From: Diploscapter coronatus
Taxonomy: Eukaryota > Nematoda > Chromadorea > Rhabditida > Rhabditidae
Reading direction: 5' to 3'
Assembly: GCA_964036155.1 (NCBI GenBank)
Contig: OZ038422.1
Coordinates: forward strand, 4,487,201-4,551,200
Length of the DNA: 64,000 nt
Each line of letters begins with the position of its first letter. Within the stretch, counting starts at the first letter, position 1. Shown here piece by piece: positions 27,501 to 37,605 of the stretch. A program made the position numbers and the translations under genes. The notes below the pieces were generated by a model. It saw only the letters and a program-made list of their open reading frames with translations, was not told the DNA's origin and did no database searches.

Positions 27501-28458
27501 GCCAAAATAAAGTTCTCGATGAATGAAATGCTCGAATTTTGATGCATAAAATAAAATTTCGTGAGAATGAACACATATAGAAAGGAAATGCGTAGGTAAA
27601 AAGAAGCGAGGACAAATTTGGAGAATGACTTTTGTGGAAGGCGAGAAAAAGGGCAGGCTGAACGAAAAACTCTAGGCCGTACTATGTTGCTTTATCAAAA
27701 TTTCATGGCTTTTAATTGAAGTTGAAAAATATGAAGAAGCAAAGTATTGAAAGCGTTGAATTAAATGAGAAATGAGGTTAGGTGTTTCAGCAAATGGGGA
27801 AGTTTCTGTGAATGAAGTTAGCTGGGCATTATTTAGCTGTCAAATCTATCAGAATAACGCGGCGGGTTTTTTGTATGAAGAAACCAGGAAACTAGAATTT
27901 TTTTTCTATTTTCAGTCATTTGGTTGATTCATTTTTGATACCTAAAATTCGTCTCGCCCACGAGTGCGACGAGCGAAAATTCATTTTTATCCGAAAAATT
28001 GTTTGTGAAGTCGAATTTAGTAATTTTACTCGCAAAAAACGAATGGATTCAGATGAATCTAGATCCAATGGTGTCATATAAATGATAGAAATAAGTGAGG
28101 ATTTACATTAAAAATAGTGCTAAACTAGTAGTTTTGAAATGAGTTATGTCGAAAACTTATTTGATTTTATAGTTTGAACTCATGAAAATGTCAGATACAA
28201 TTTTGAAGTAAGCAAATTTTATAACAACATTATAGGACCGATTAGTATTGAAAAATTAAGAAAATACGATGGGATGCAAATTTTATTACTTGAAGAAAAA
28301 GTATGCAAAAGTGAAGTAGCGTTACTCCATTCTCTCCAAAATTAACCCATATTCATCAAGTTGCGAGTGTGCGATATTTAAAAAAAAAAAAACTCATTTT
28401 AAAATAAATTTCAAAAAATGAAAACCTGATATTCCTCTCCCCAGTCTGCGTGCAACAT
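6571..28458 (-). CDS. UNC13D/BAIAP3-like Munc13-family priming protein (about 30 exons)
   Basis: Munc13-family protein with the C2-MUN-C2 plan of Munc13-4 (UNC13D) and BAIAP3; these prime dense-core or secretory vesicles for SNARE-driven exocytosis at the plasma membrane. Exons: 28426-28458, 25508-25611, 25010-25075, 19520-19708, 12940-13066, 12600-12755, 12376-12555, 11562-11630, 11365-11504, 11221-11293, 11057-11155, 10925-11011, 10661-10881, 10502-10610, 10229-10450, 9993-10181, 9774-9943, 9608-9737, 9384-9563, 9163-9342, 8888-9082, 8676-8798, 8516-8632, 8388-8471, 8091-8114, 7449-7530, 7100-7262, 6875-6986, 6754-6829, 6571-6656. The sum is 3786 bases, 1261 residues, with all phases consistent (human relatives about 1090-1190). 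C2A lies at residues about 226-445, with [11 protein letters not shown] and [11 protein letters not shown] carrying the Ca2+-binding Asp residues and a long Lys/Arg-rich loop between them. The MUN domain is about 450-1060. C2B is about 1098-1235 with [13 protein letters not shown] and [13 protein letters not shown], so its Asp ligands are intact. Least certain: the weak acceptor at 19709, the 24-base exon 8091-8114, and the acceptor choice at 9728/9737. Typical UNC-13 is less likely, because the [10 protein letters not shown] element before C2A matches UNC13D/BAIAP3. Confidence 0.9.
7850..7878. repeat. Inverted repeat (8-base arms) in a Munc13-like intron
   Basis: Perfect arms AGATCCCA and TGGGATCT separated by 13 bases. 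It lies in the intron between the 24-base exon and the C2B linker exon. On the RNA it would form a small hairpin. Confidence 0.6.
7994..8058. repeat. Inverted repeat (14-base arms) in a Munc13-like intron
   Basis: Perfect 14-base arms ATTTTGATGATTGA and its complement are separated by about 37 bases, just downstream (in gene sense) of the 24-base exon at 8091-8114. It could be a foldback element remnant or an RNA structure affecting use of the small exon. Confidence 0.65.
12909..12932. repeat. Poly(A) tract, 24 bases
   Basis: Homopolymer run directly beside the GC-type splice donor of the Munc13-like gene (on the gene strand the intron reads GCAAGAG followed by poly-T). Confidence 0.9.
13840..14170. 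promoter_or_regulatory. GC-rich intronic island with a GC/CACCC-like box
   Basis: This roughly 330-base stretch is clearly richer in G and C than the AT-rich intron around it. It includes GGGCCACGCCCCTTTC, which resembles a binding site for Sp/KLF zinc-finger factors. Because stop codons are AT-rich, several overlapping frames stay open here on both strands, and I do not take any as coding. Its place in a long 5' intron fits an enhancer or an internal promoter for a shorter Munc13-like isoform. This is inference from composition only. Confidence 0.3.
19145..19164. repeat. (GTCC)n tetranucleotide repeat
   Basis: About five units of GTCC/GTCT in the long intron, at the end of a pyrimidine-rich island. 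Confidence 0.8.
19709..25009 (-). other. 5.3 kb intron of the Munc13-like gene
   Basis: Intron between the exon ending AAG-AG and the exon starting with G (Lys-Arg-Met across the junction). It contains purine-skewed islands at about 20.68-21.07 and 23.4-23.8 kb, whose minus-strand frames read as hydrophobic Ser/Phe/Leu-rich peptides. These have no start context or splice signals and are treated as composition artefacts. No RNA gene was seen. Confidence 0.5.
25612..28425 (-). other. 2.8 kb first coding intron of the Munc13-like gene
   Basis: Separates the 11-codon first coding exon from the second. It holds a strong pyrimidine-skewed island on the plus strand at 26.72-27.07 kb that includes a TGTGTG-rich run. 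No nested gene was recognised. Confidence 0.5.
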
Positions 28459-28560
28459 CTTGCGCTTCTCTTCTTCAGTCAGTAGTCAGTGCAATATCCT
28501 CCTTCTGCACTCTGCTGCCTCTGTTATCTGTTATTGCATCGACTTTTCCTGTTTTGATAC
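28459..28560 (-). promoter_or_regulatory. 5' leader of the Munc13-like gene with a two-codon uORF
   Basis: The leader starts after the acceptor TTAATTTCAG at 28561, so it is either a spliced-leader addition site or the second untranslated exon. It contains an upstream ATG at 28539 followed by CAA and TAA, a Met-Gln-stop mini-ORF about 70 bases before the coding start. An in-frame TGA lies upstream of the chosen ATG, which fixes the N-terminus of this isoform. Confidence 0.55.
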
Positions 28561-29403
28561 CTGAAATTAAAAGAATTAAAAAGTGTAGTTTGAAATCCCT
28601 GAAATGATTATCCGACGAAAATCGACAGATCTAATGCTAAATGAACTGATGAAGAGCCTAGAATCGGAATTTCAAAATTGTATCCTTGGAAAATGTCCCC
28701 AAAGACCTCGTTTCTCTCGCTGCAGAAGGCAAAGTAGAAAAAATCGCTAAATTCGAACGCTTTTGATAAATTGGCATATTATTGCAAAGGATGGCTTAAA
28801 ATACACGTAATAACTTTCACATATTCAGCTCAGACGCTATTGGTTCTACAAGTGAATATCGAATATGATGATGGAGATACAAATGCAGATGTTTCAAGCG
28901 AGGGGCTGAATTGAAGAGGCGGTGAAAAGTTGGCCAAAGTGAAAAGGCAAAGGCCCGATGAGACAAGTTGAACGGATGGGGTTGAAAGAGGGGGCTTGGA
29001 CAAGTAAGGAAAGAAGGGATGAGGCCTAGATGCGAGGACCGAGAAGGATAGCGTGATAGACGAGATAGAGGCCAGGAAGCCATGAAGTCTTGAAGGCAGA
29101 AGCGCCACATTTCAACAGGCCTATTTCATGTTTCGGTTCGAATTTGCTGATATCACTTCCTCCTCGCAAAAGACGCACAACTCAAGGCGGAATTTGTGAG
29201 ATTTATCGCGTGGATCATAAATATAACGATATACGAGAATATACCTTGAGAAAATATGAGTGCCAAATTTAAATCAGCATGATGATTGAAATTTTTAGAT
29301 AAAGTTGATCACTAAATGTTATTTTCGAAACGAATTTTCGATCAAGCAGATGAAAATTGCAGAATAAAATATGCTTCACGTGCCGGGCTTAAAGTGTTTA
29401 ACA

Positions 29404-29447
29404 CTGACACTGGACACGTGGCCACAATACTGGCGTTGCAGTGTCAG
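29404..29447. repeat. Inverted repeat with 9-base arms around an E-box
   Basis: Perfect arms CTGACACTG and CAGTGTCAG enclose a 26-base centre that contains CACGTG, the core E-box for bHLH factors. A second CACGTG lies about 30 bases to the left. It may be a regulatory dyad or a foldback. Confidence 0.55.
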
Positions 29448-31988
29448 CGCGTCATGAAAAGTGTTGAAAATTTTAAGCTCTGTTCAATGTGTTCTACGGT
29501 CGACAAAGGTGTTGCAAAAAATTATCATGTTAAAATATTCAATTGACTTTCACTGTATGAATATGAACGAAGAATGTAATGAAAGTTCGGCAATGAAGAA
29601 AGAAAAATTATGGAAGATCACCCATAAACAAACAAACAACACACAGAAGTTCACTTTATTTTAGGAACAGGTAAGAAGTGAACGTGAGTTTGAAAACTGC
29701 ATGGTTGAATTGGCATAATGCATGAAGTAATTTTCGAAAAGTATGAAGTGCTGAATAGAGTCAAATTCAGACAGGGAAACATATATGACTGATGGATGGG
29801 TTGAACAAGTAGCTCATTTCGCTGAATGTTTCGAGTAGCGAAGATCGGCACTTCCTGCAGGTGACAAGGACAAGGAAGAGGGCAGCTTTGATCGAGTTCA
29901 GCAAGAATGCGAGAGGATTCAGAATGGGAACAGTAAAGGGAAAATTGTATGGCAAAAATGAATAGTTCGCGAATAAGCGACTTCGGAATTTCGAAAATTC
30001 GGGGTGTCATAATGAGTCTTTCATGCGCGATGACATGTGGACGAAAATAGCCATGAAATGAAGATATTTGAATTCAAAGTTCTGAATGATGAACAACACT
30101 ATAGATAACTGATACAGTATCCAGTGCAAAGTGATACAAGATCTTTCCATTTTTGACGTCTCCAGATGAAAAGCACACAAGCAAGACGCGGATTCAACTT
30201 CCATTACAGTTCACGTGCGTCAATCACCTATTTTGAAAATGACAAACGGAAATTTGAAAAGATAGAAACTGCCTTCAATCTCGAAAGAACTACGGGGCAA
30301 AAAATGATGATAACTCGTGAACGTTATTCTTTTCAGCAAAAAACTGCAAAAATGGAAGAATGAGGAATAGGAAAAGAGACTATCGGGATAAATTACCGCT
30401 GCAGAGAGAATTAAAGCCTATAGGTGATCGTGGCGAATAAAAAATAACTTGGAAGCACATAATTGCCCAAGGTTATTAGCCTTGTGACTGGCTCAAAACT
30501 CAAAGTGACAGAATTCACAGATGCTTCGAAAAACAGACAAGGAGGTCCGTGGCCACGCTTGGACATCAGCCTTTAGAAACTATGTGCAGACAGGAATTCG
30601 AAGAAGATTGCAAAAAGACGAAGAATGGTTATTTTCAGAAAGAAAAAAATGAATTCTTCAATAAATTTGAGTAACACTTCTTGATTATTATTTTTCGCTG
30701 CCGTTTACACATCCGTCTCACAGAATCAAATCTTGCATAGGTCTGTTTCTAATCCTTCATTATCTTTCTTTTCCGGGACAGAATTACGGATGGACCTTTC
30801 TCTCCGCAGATATTACTGATGCCAGCACTTACTTTCGAAGCATGAACACACTCTCTTGCACAAACTCATCATAGTAGTATAGCCATTATGCAAATGAATG
30901 TGTGGAATCGTTAAGGCGTTCGCCTGATTAATGTCAAAAATCTGCATGATATTAGTGGGTTGCAATAGGCTTATAGGACCAAATCATTTAAGAAAAAATG
31001 CAACTCTCATCCTGAAAGAAGCCATATTTTTAATGAGAGCTAGGATCATCAGTTCATACACAAATGCATTATGCACTTTCTTTCGCTCAATGAAGCCGGA
31101 AGCAAAGCAAGATATGTAGAAAGTTGAGAAAGAAGGTATGGATTCATCGACACTCACTATCAAACAAATATTCAAAATACACGAAACGGTTTAGGAAAAG
31201 GGGGCTTTGATGACTCTTCTCGAACTAAGTGGTAAAGTCATCTGTGACGAATTGATGAAAATCCCAATAATCTGAAGGAGATGTTAGAAAATAAGATGGA
31301 ATTGAAATGTAAATAATAGGCAATAGACTAAACAAATTGGAAAAAGCGTGAAAATCAACTGGATATCTGATAGAGTAGAAAGGATAGTTTGACTTGATGG
31401 GAAAATAGAAATAGAAATACGGGAGTGCGTTGGAAATGCTTGGGTATGAGGGAGAGATTAGAGCATGGAAGCACTTAAGCGGAATGAGCCACACGAGCAG
31501 GCAAAAACTCGACCAGAAGATAAAATGAATGTTGTTGGGCACACGGCTCTGCTTTGACTCGATTTGGAATCCTTGTCCGAAGAAGAAAGGAGAGGAACAA
31601 CTGGCGGAAGGACTAAAACGGGTTGGACGAGAATTTTCGTCAGAAAGGCACATAAATTTGAATTGCTGAAAGTTTGAGCGTTTTGTTGTTTGATTTATAG
31701 TGATTTGGAAAGACCGCGATTTAAAAACTCATTGATCAGCTAAGGAGTAAACATTTATAGTGCTGTATGAAGGATAGTTCTGAATCAAAAACTCAATTAA
31801 GTCGATAGATGATACGTAGGACAATGTGTTGAGTGTGGTCGAAAAAATCGATTGGAGCAACAGAATGTTGCAAAGATTCTGTCCTGAATTCGAAAACTCA
31901 GACATTCTTTTCACTTTTTCATCAGCGCATACTTTGTGTTCTTAGAGATTTCTAAGCGACTGAACCGGAGTTATTCAAAATAGGCGAA

Positions 31989-32011
31989 CGCACACACACA
32001 CACACACACAC
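31989..32011. repeat. (CA)n microsatellite
   Basis: Clean CA dinucleotide run in intergenic DNA. Confidence 0.9.
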
Positions 32012-35000
32012 TTTCTCACTACAGAGATGAGCACTACGTTTCGACCTAGTTTATGCATCCCTAACGATGAGCAATAATCAAGTTGTGTAATAATGTAGGA
32101 TCGGTGAACTTTGGCATAAATAGGAGATTGTAGGGGAATAGAAATGAGAGACACAGAAGTGGAACCTAGAATACGAGGATATAAAAGTCATAAATTCAAA
32201 ATCAACTTCGAAGAATATGAACGAAAAAATTGGAATGGCGAGATCGTTGTGTTAATCAACGTGGTTTTCATTAAATTGGAAAGAATAAAATAGGATGCAC
32301 CACCTTTTAGAGTTTCTGATTCGTTATCTCTTTCACGAACCTAATGAATCAAATAATTGCAAAAATAGACCTATTCAAATTCACATCAACTTTGCACTCG
32401 ACTATTTTCCACTTACACCCAATGCACTAATGCCCAATCCAAGATATTGCAAATTTTTCTATGATGAAGAATAGTAGTATACGAGCTACGAGCGAAATGC
32501 ATGAATTTATTAGATATGGGATTGACCAGTAGCAGGCTCTAATCTAAAATAAATATCTACTCTTTTGGAGCTCAACTCAGCCCAGCCCACTCACTACTCC
32601 ATGCGCCTCTGGACCTAGTCTTTCCGAGTCTTCAAGTCTTTTGCCAACCAACAACTTCATTTTCCTCGCTGTTTCTTTCCTTTCTTCTCCTTGTTCTCCT
32701 TATTCTCTTTATAACGAACTCTCTCCCTGTGCGTTAGGTCCGCAAACAAATTCAATGGTCGAGAATGTTTTTTGCCTCTTCAGCTCCTTATTCCAATTCA
32801 GTAACTCATTATTTAGCTCCTTGAGGTAAGTTTTTAGTGAAATATGTTATTTTCCTTTTATTGTGACTCAAAAATGTCTTCCAATGTTAATTTTTTGATC
32901 TCATTAAAACTAATTAAACATGATAAATTTTGATTCAGAATGAGCATTGGTTCGTCTATGTATAAATTTGCCAGAGTTTTATTCAAATTCGTTTTCTTGA
33001 TCTGCAATCTTTGACTCAATCAAATACTCAAAATTATAATAATCAACTTTCGAACCAGGAAAAAATAATCCAGACTTAGTCATTCGTCAAATTTTAGCCT
33101 AATTTTCAAAAGTCATCACCAAATTTGCTCTCTTGATCTAAATAATTTTTGGCTTCATCCATAATTCATCCGAGTTCCTCTTTTAGGCAATCGAATCTTC
33201 ATGTCATCCATTTGAATTTAGCTTGACGTGCAGGGGCTTCTTTTGATTTTTTCAAGCCCTCCATATCTCCCTTCGTCAGCTTGCTTCTCTCTTCAGACCC
33301 TCCCGTTCCCATTTCCAACTCGACCTAATAATATCAATTGAGGGAACCTAATGAAAATTACCTAAAGGACATAAAAAAGAAGCTGAAATGCCTTCCCAAG
33401 AAATTTGGAGAAATTGACAAAATATTCAAGCAAAAAAACATTTCGAGTATAACTTTTAAATATTAGGAACTGGTTGGTACAAATTTATTTAAATTCGAAG
33501 TCAAGTTTTCGAAAGTTAACTAATGCCTAGCAAAGATATTTGTTCAAATGAATCAAACTTCATCCCATAAACTTCCATATATAGAAATAATAATGTTTTT
33601 TAATCAGGAAAAATAATAACAGTTGAAAGGGTCGCAGAAAAGTAATATGTTTGAAGGAAAAAAACAACTTGGAGGAAGCAAAATATCAGACGGTAATTTC
33701 CGTTTACGCACTCCGATCAGGGCGACAACAACTCGTTGCGATCTCAGCTATAAACTCAAATGGAAAATGAAAACAAGGCAATGATCCGTTGAGCGGGAAT
33801 AATTTATGGACGCGGCTCGTAGGAGTTGAGGGCAAAAATACGCGAATGAGAAAATCGGAGATAAAACAGGAGATTTGAGACAAATTGAAAGAAAGCAGCG
33901 TGGGAATGGGATTCCGAATGAATGGTCGAAGAGAGCAAGTATCGAGAAACATGAAGGAGTCTATCGGGTATTGAACAACGAACTAACAGAAAATCTCAAG
34001 GCATTCCCATGACGAGTATAATTTCATGCGTTTTTATAACGGCCTAAAAATGATTAGATCAAAAAAGCATCTACTTTGATAGAATTCTGGAAGATTTCGT
34101 GGTAGAGTTTGAAAGGATCATTGACAGTGCGGAATATCGTCATAATTTGCTTCTACAGGAGTTGGTCATAATCTTGGCATAAATGTTAGCCTCAAATATC
34201 TTTCGAATGACAAAATATTTTTTGTGTTAAGATTCCACCATCATTTACAAATTTTTAGTCTTCCATAATCACAAATCTATGTGTTCCATAGTTATCTTGA
34301 AGTTCAATCTGGTTATCTTCAAATTGCATAATTCCTTAAACTATCCCCTTCTAGGAATTAGTGCTAATTTTAGATGTTAAAAGACGAATTAATTTCTAAG
34401 AAATTTTCTACATTGACCTGCGAACCGGGAGAGCTGAGAACAATGGGAAAATGCAAAGTGTAGAGAAATGAAGCATGGAAAATGCATTGACAAGTAAACA
34501 CAAAAAAGGAACACTTTAGAGAATGAAACACTGCATATTCGAGTCAACTCACTGGAAATAGACATTTTTTATGCAAACGCAAAGCTAGTTCCTTTTTGTC
34601 TGCTAGGATATGGACAACAAGAAATGGAGACTTTGGGCTAAATATACCATTCGTCGAAGTCAGAAAATTGGAAGGATTAGTGTAATTTCAGAAGGTGGCT
34701 ATAAATTACTAGCTTTGAATGAAAATTTGACAAATCTCACATAGAAAATTCGATAAATATGCGCCGAGTATGAGATGAAGGATATTAATAATCCGAACAC
34801 ATATTTTCCTCAAGTCAGCCATTTTGAGGGCTTATGAATAATGGGAGTTGCGATTATTTTCCTATCTAAAAAGTGAGCAGTCAGTGATCAGAATTGAAGT
34901 CGTACATCCAAATTTGAGATCAAGTTTCTTCAAAGATGAGCAGAAAAATTAATTTAATTTGAAAATTAAGTGACAAGAAATTTTTCACAACGCGAAAATA

Positions 35001-35329
35001 TTTAATTTACAAAGCATAGGAGTATTCGAAGTTTGCAAGGAAAATATCATGAGAAACGTGTTATAATAAAATATCTAACAACAAACAATAATTAATACAT
35101 TTTGCTATCATCTCTATCTTATGCCAGACAGTCGCTAGTTTTACATCGATGAACTGCACACACACTACTGCTTGACTGCTCCATTTCTCCACTGCTCGAC
35201 TAATCCACAATCCACTCATCCTCGCTCACTCCGCACTGAATGTGTGAACAATGCACAAAATGGAATTGAGCCACAAATCCGAAGGTGAAGCTGAAAAGAG
35301 CAGCAAAAGAAACCAAATGAGAGGAGACA

Positions 35330-35350
35330 CAAGACAAGACAAGACAAGAC
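35330..35350. repeat. (ACAAG)n pentanucleotide repeat
   Basis: About four tandem units in intergenic DNA. Confidence 0.85.
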
Positions 35351-36470
35351 GATAAAGAAATGGCTAATTCTGCAGAACAGATGAGCCAATGGCATTGACA
35401 CCAAGCTAGAAATACGAATTTCGAATAAATATTTCATCAAGAAGTAATTTATAGCACTTATTTTTCTATGAATGTATTGAATGAGAAATCGGTATTTTTA
35501 AGCATTTTTAAACAAACTATTTGCAAAGTACACTAATTAAGCAACCCAGAAACAGATCAAATCCCAACTAATTGACTAAAAGATTCAGCCCGAGAACTCT
35601 GTCCACTACAAGTGCATCAATCAGTCGAGCAGTCGCCTCCTTGTTGTTGGTCTCTGTCTTCTTCCATCTTTTCTTCGAAAATCTGCAGCCAGTTGCGATG
35701 GCGTCTCTTTTCTCGCTCATTGTCATTTTTGACGTCTTTCTTTTGAGCTTTCTTTGCGTTTGCCATAATTATTTCAGCAATTCAAAAAGTGCCCAGTGCC
35801 CAACCAATTCAAAGAGTACGACAAAGGGGTTTTTGAAAAGTCAAATTCGCCAAGTAAACAAATTCACGAGCGTCACGCACATGATTAAATTTAGCCGCAA
35901 GCCATTAATCACTAGAGTCCTGATTTGTGAGATTTACGCTATAAAACATTCAAGAAGTATGTTCGGGAAGGTTTAATTTTGACCTAATACTCCTTCCAAT
36001 CTAGCATCTCCAAACATGAGAAAATCTGCAGAAGGCTATGTTTCTAATAGGTCTCGAATCACATGATGCAAAAATTCACCAGAATACTTTCAGGAGTTAT
36101 GGTGGCTTCTGTTGAACATTCTCAGAATATAAAATTCACCATCCAGGGTTGGTTTAAAATCGTTTGAATCGTCGTAATTTCTACCATAATAAAATGGCTG
36201 CTCTAAGATGCAATATAATAAAATTACTAAATCAGATCAATCAAATCGATGCCTACATTCACCCATCCCAGATGAAGCATCACAAATCAAAGAGATTTTC
36301 AACACATTAAATCCGCATTCCAATGCCCTGTCTGTAGACAGTAAACATTGAAATCGAAAGCCCATTTCAATCCATCACGTAATTTCATTTAATTTGGTCA
36401 GTAAATTGAGACTTGCAAAAAGGAAAAAAGCCTATATGATTTAATATCACAAAGTTAATCATCAAAAGAG

Positions 36471-36492
36471 GGCGGATCCCAAAATATCCGCC
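36471..36492. promoter_or_regulatory. GGCGGAT dyad upstream of the small secreted gene
   Basis: Perfect 7-base inverted repeat GGCGGAT / ATCCGCC with an 8-base spacer, centred about 80 bases upstream of a TATA box. It stands out as GC-rich in AT-rich flanks, so a binding site for a dimeric regulator of the downstream gene is plausible. The factor is unknown. Confidence 0.4.
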
Positions 36493-36560
36493 AACTAAGC
36501 AGATCCGAAACGCACCGAGCAACATCGGCTGAACCAATAGAGTGCCGGACAAGTTTCTCC

Positions 36561-36568
36561 TATAAAAG
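36561..36568 (+). promoter_or_regulatory. TATA box of the small secreted gene
   Basis: TATAAAAG lies about 65 bases before an untranslated-leader donor (GTAAGT at 36626). The leader intron 36626-36664 is 39 bases, and the start codon follows 9 bases after its acceptor. Confidence 0.6.
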
Positions 36569-36673
36569 CATCTTGCTGCTCGTAATGATTGTCGTATTTC
36601 GATCTATCAAATTTACTAGCGACATGTAAGTTTTTCTTAACTTTGATATTTTCAAGCATTTTAGACTTCCAAA

Positions 36674-37265
36674 ATGCGTCTTCTGACAGTCTGCGTCCTC
36701 TTCACGCTCCTCGCGATCATCATCGCACTCCCATCCAACGGTGGTAAAACTGGAATGGCCAAAAAAGGTCCCGGAGGAAAGAAGGATGGTCCGAAACATC
36801 ACGGTGGAAAAAGCTCGGATTCGTCTGACGAGAGCAAGAAGAGCAAGTCGAAGGAGTGCAAGAATCAGACCGACAAGAAGGGAAAGTCGAAATCGGGTTG
36901 GCAAATTTGAATGCTGTAAAATAAATATCTCCCCGTCAATCTGGAAAGCAGTGCTAATTTTTTTACCAACTCTATCATTTCGTTTTACATCGCGGTATTG
37001 GCATCATTATTTTTCAGATTTCAATTAATAAAAATAGGAGAAAACCCAAGTCACCGTAGCACTTCTAGGTAGCAACAGCAAGAGCAGTGAAGAGGATTGC
37101 GACACAACCACAGCTGCTCAAGTAACGACTGAAGCCGGCACCACTGCAGCTGAAGAAGCCACCACAGGCTCTGAGACCAATGGACCTGAACAGAGCAGTC
37201 AAGCACCAGCTGAATCGTCCATGAGCCCAGAATCATCTTCATTTTCACCAGTCATGGCCAACTAG
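36674..37265 (+). CDS. Small secreted Lys-rich protein with acidic Ser/Thr-rich tail
   Basis: Not a recognised family. Exons 36674-36896 and 37069-37265 give 139 residues, joined at a phase 1 intron that restores Gly. The N-terminus is a clear signal peptide (MRLLTVCVLFTLLAIIIALP). Exon 1 then encodes a Gly/Lys/Ser-rich, strongly basic stretch with a single Cys (KSKECKNQTD). Exon 2 encodes an acidic Ser/Thr/Ala/Glu-rich segment, likely O-glycosylated, again with one Cys (EEDCDTTT). The two Cys could pair. The donor GTTGGC is weak, and without splicing exon 1 reads into a stop after four more codons, so a 78-residue form is possible. AATAAA lies at 37302. The next gene downstream has the same plan. 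Secretion is inferred from the signal peptide; the function is unknown. Confidence 0.7.
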
Positions 37266-37301
37266 GCAATTCGATTCATTTTTATTGTAAACTTCGCCGT
37301 A

Positions 37302-37307
37302 AATAAA
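37302..37307 (+). terminator. Poly(A) signal AATAAA
   Basis: Canonical hexamer 37 bases after the stop codon of the first small secreted gene. Confidence 0.6.
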
Positions 37308-37570
37308 TAATGTCCATCAACGAGGTCGATGAACTTGTGTGGCTTAGAAAATAAAATCATCGTCAAATCATCGAAACTTCAATAATGTGACCATTAAAGG
37401 TTCATGTTTTTGAAGAAAATTATAGTGAAAAGTCTCCTTAGCAATTCGATAGAAGGCTATCAATTACTAAAGGTATCAATCATGTGACTGATTTTGTCAA
37501 CTTCTTCTTATTCACTTTTATCGACTTTCGTAATTCTTGCTGCAATTTCTATTTATGGATTTTCCGCTTG

Positions 37571-37576
37571 TATAAG
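37571..37576 (+). promoter_or_regulatory. TATA-like element of the second small secreted gene
   Basis: TATAAGCAT sits 35 bases before the ATG and resembles the TATAAAAGCAT of the neighbouring gene. A GAATTTAG acceptor at 37598 lies between it and the ATG, so the mRNA may instead be trans-spliced. Confidence 0.35.
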
Positions 37577-37605
37577 CATGAAACGACACTGAATTTAGAA
37601 TATCA

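Larger units (their letters stand above)
28561..36470. other. Gene-poor 8 kb intergenic region
   Basis: Lies between the divergent starts of the Munc13-like gene (minus) and the first small secreted gene (plus). I find no exon with paired splice signals and coding character. Notable contents are a 9-base inverted repeat at 29404-29447, a (CA)n run near 31990, a pyrimidine-rich segment at 32.56-32.83 kb ending at an excellent donor (TTGAG/GTAAGT), purine-skewed islands at 28.86-29.10, 31.26-31.64 and 33.70-33.96 kb, and an ACAAG pentamer repeat. The plus-strand frame 35572-35976 is open for 134 codons but lacks any family motif. Confidence 0.45.
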
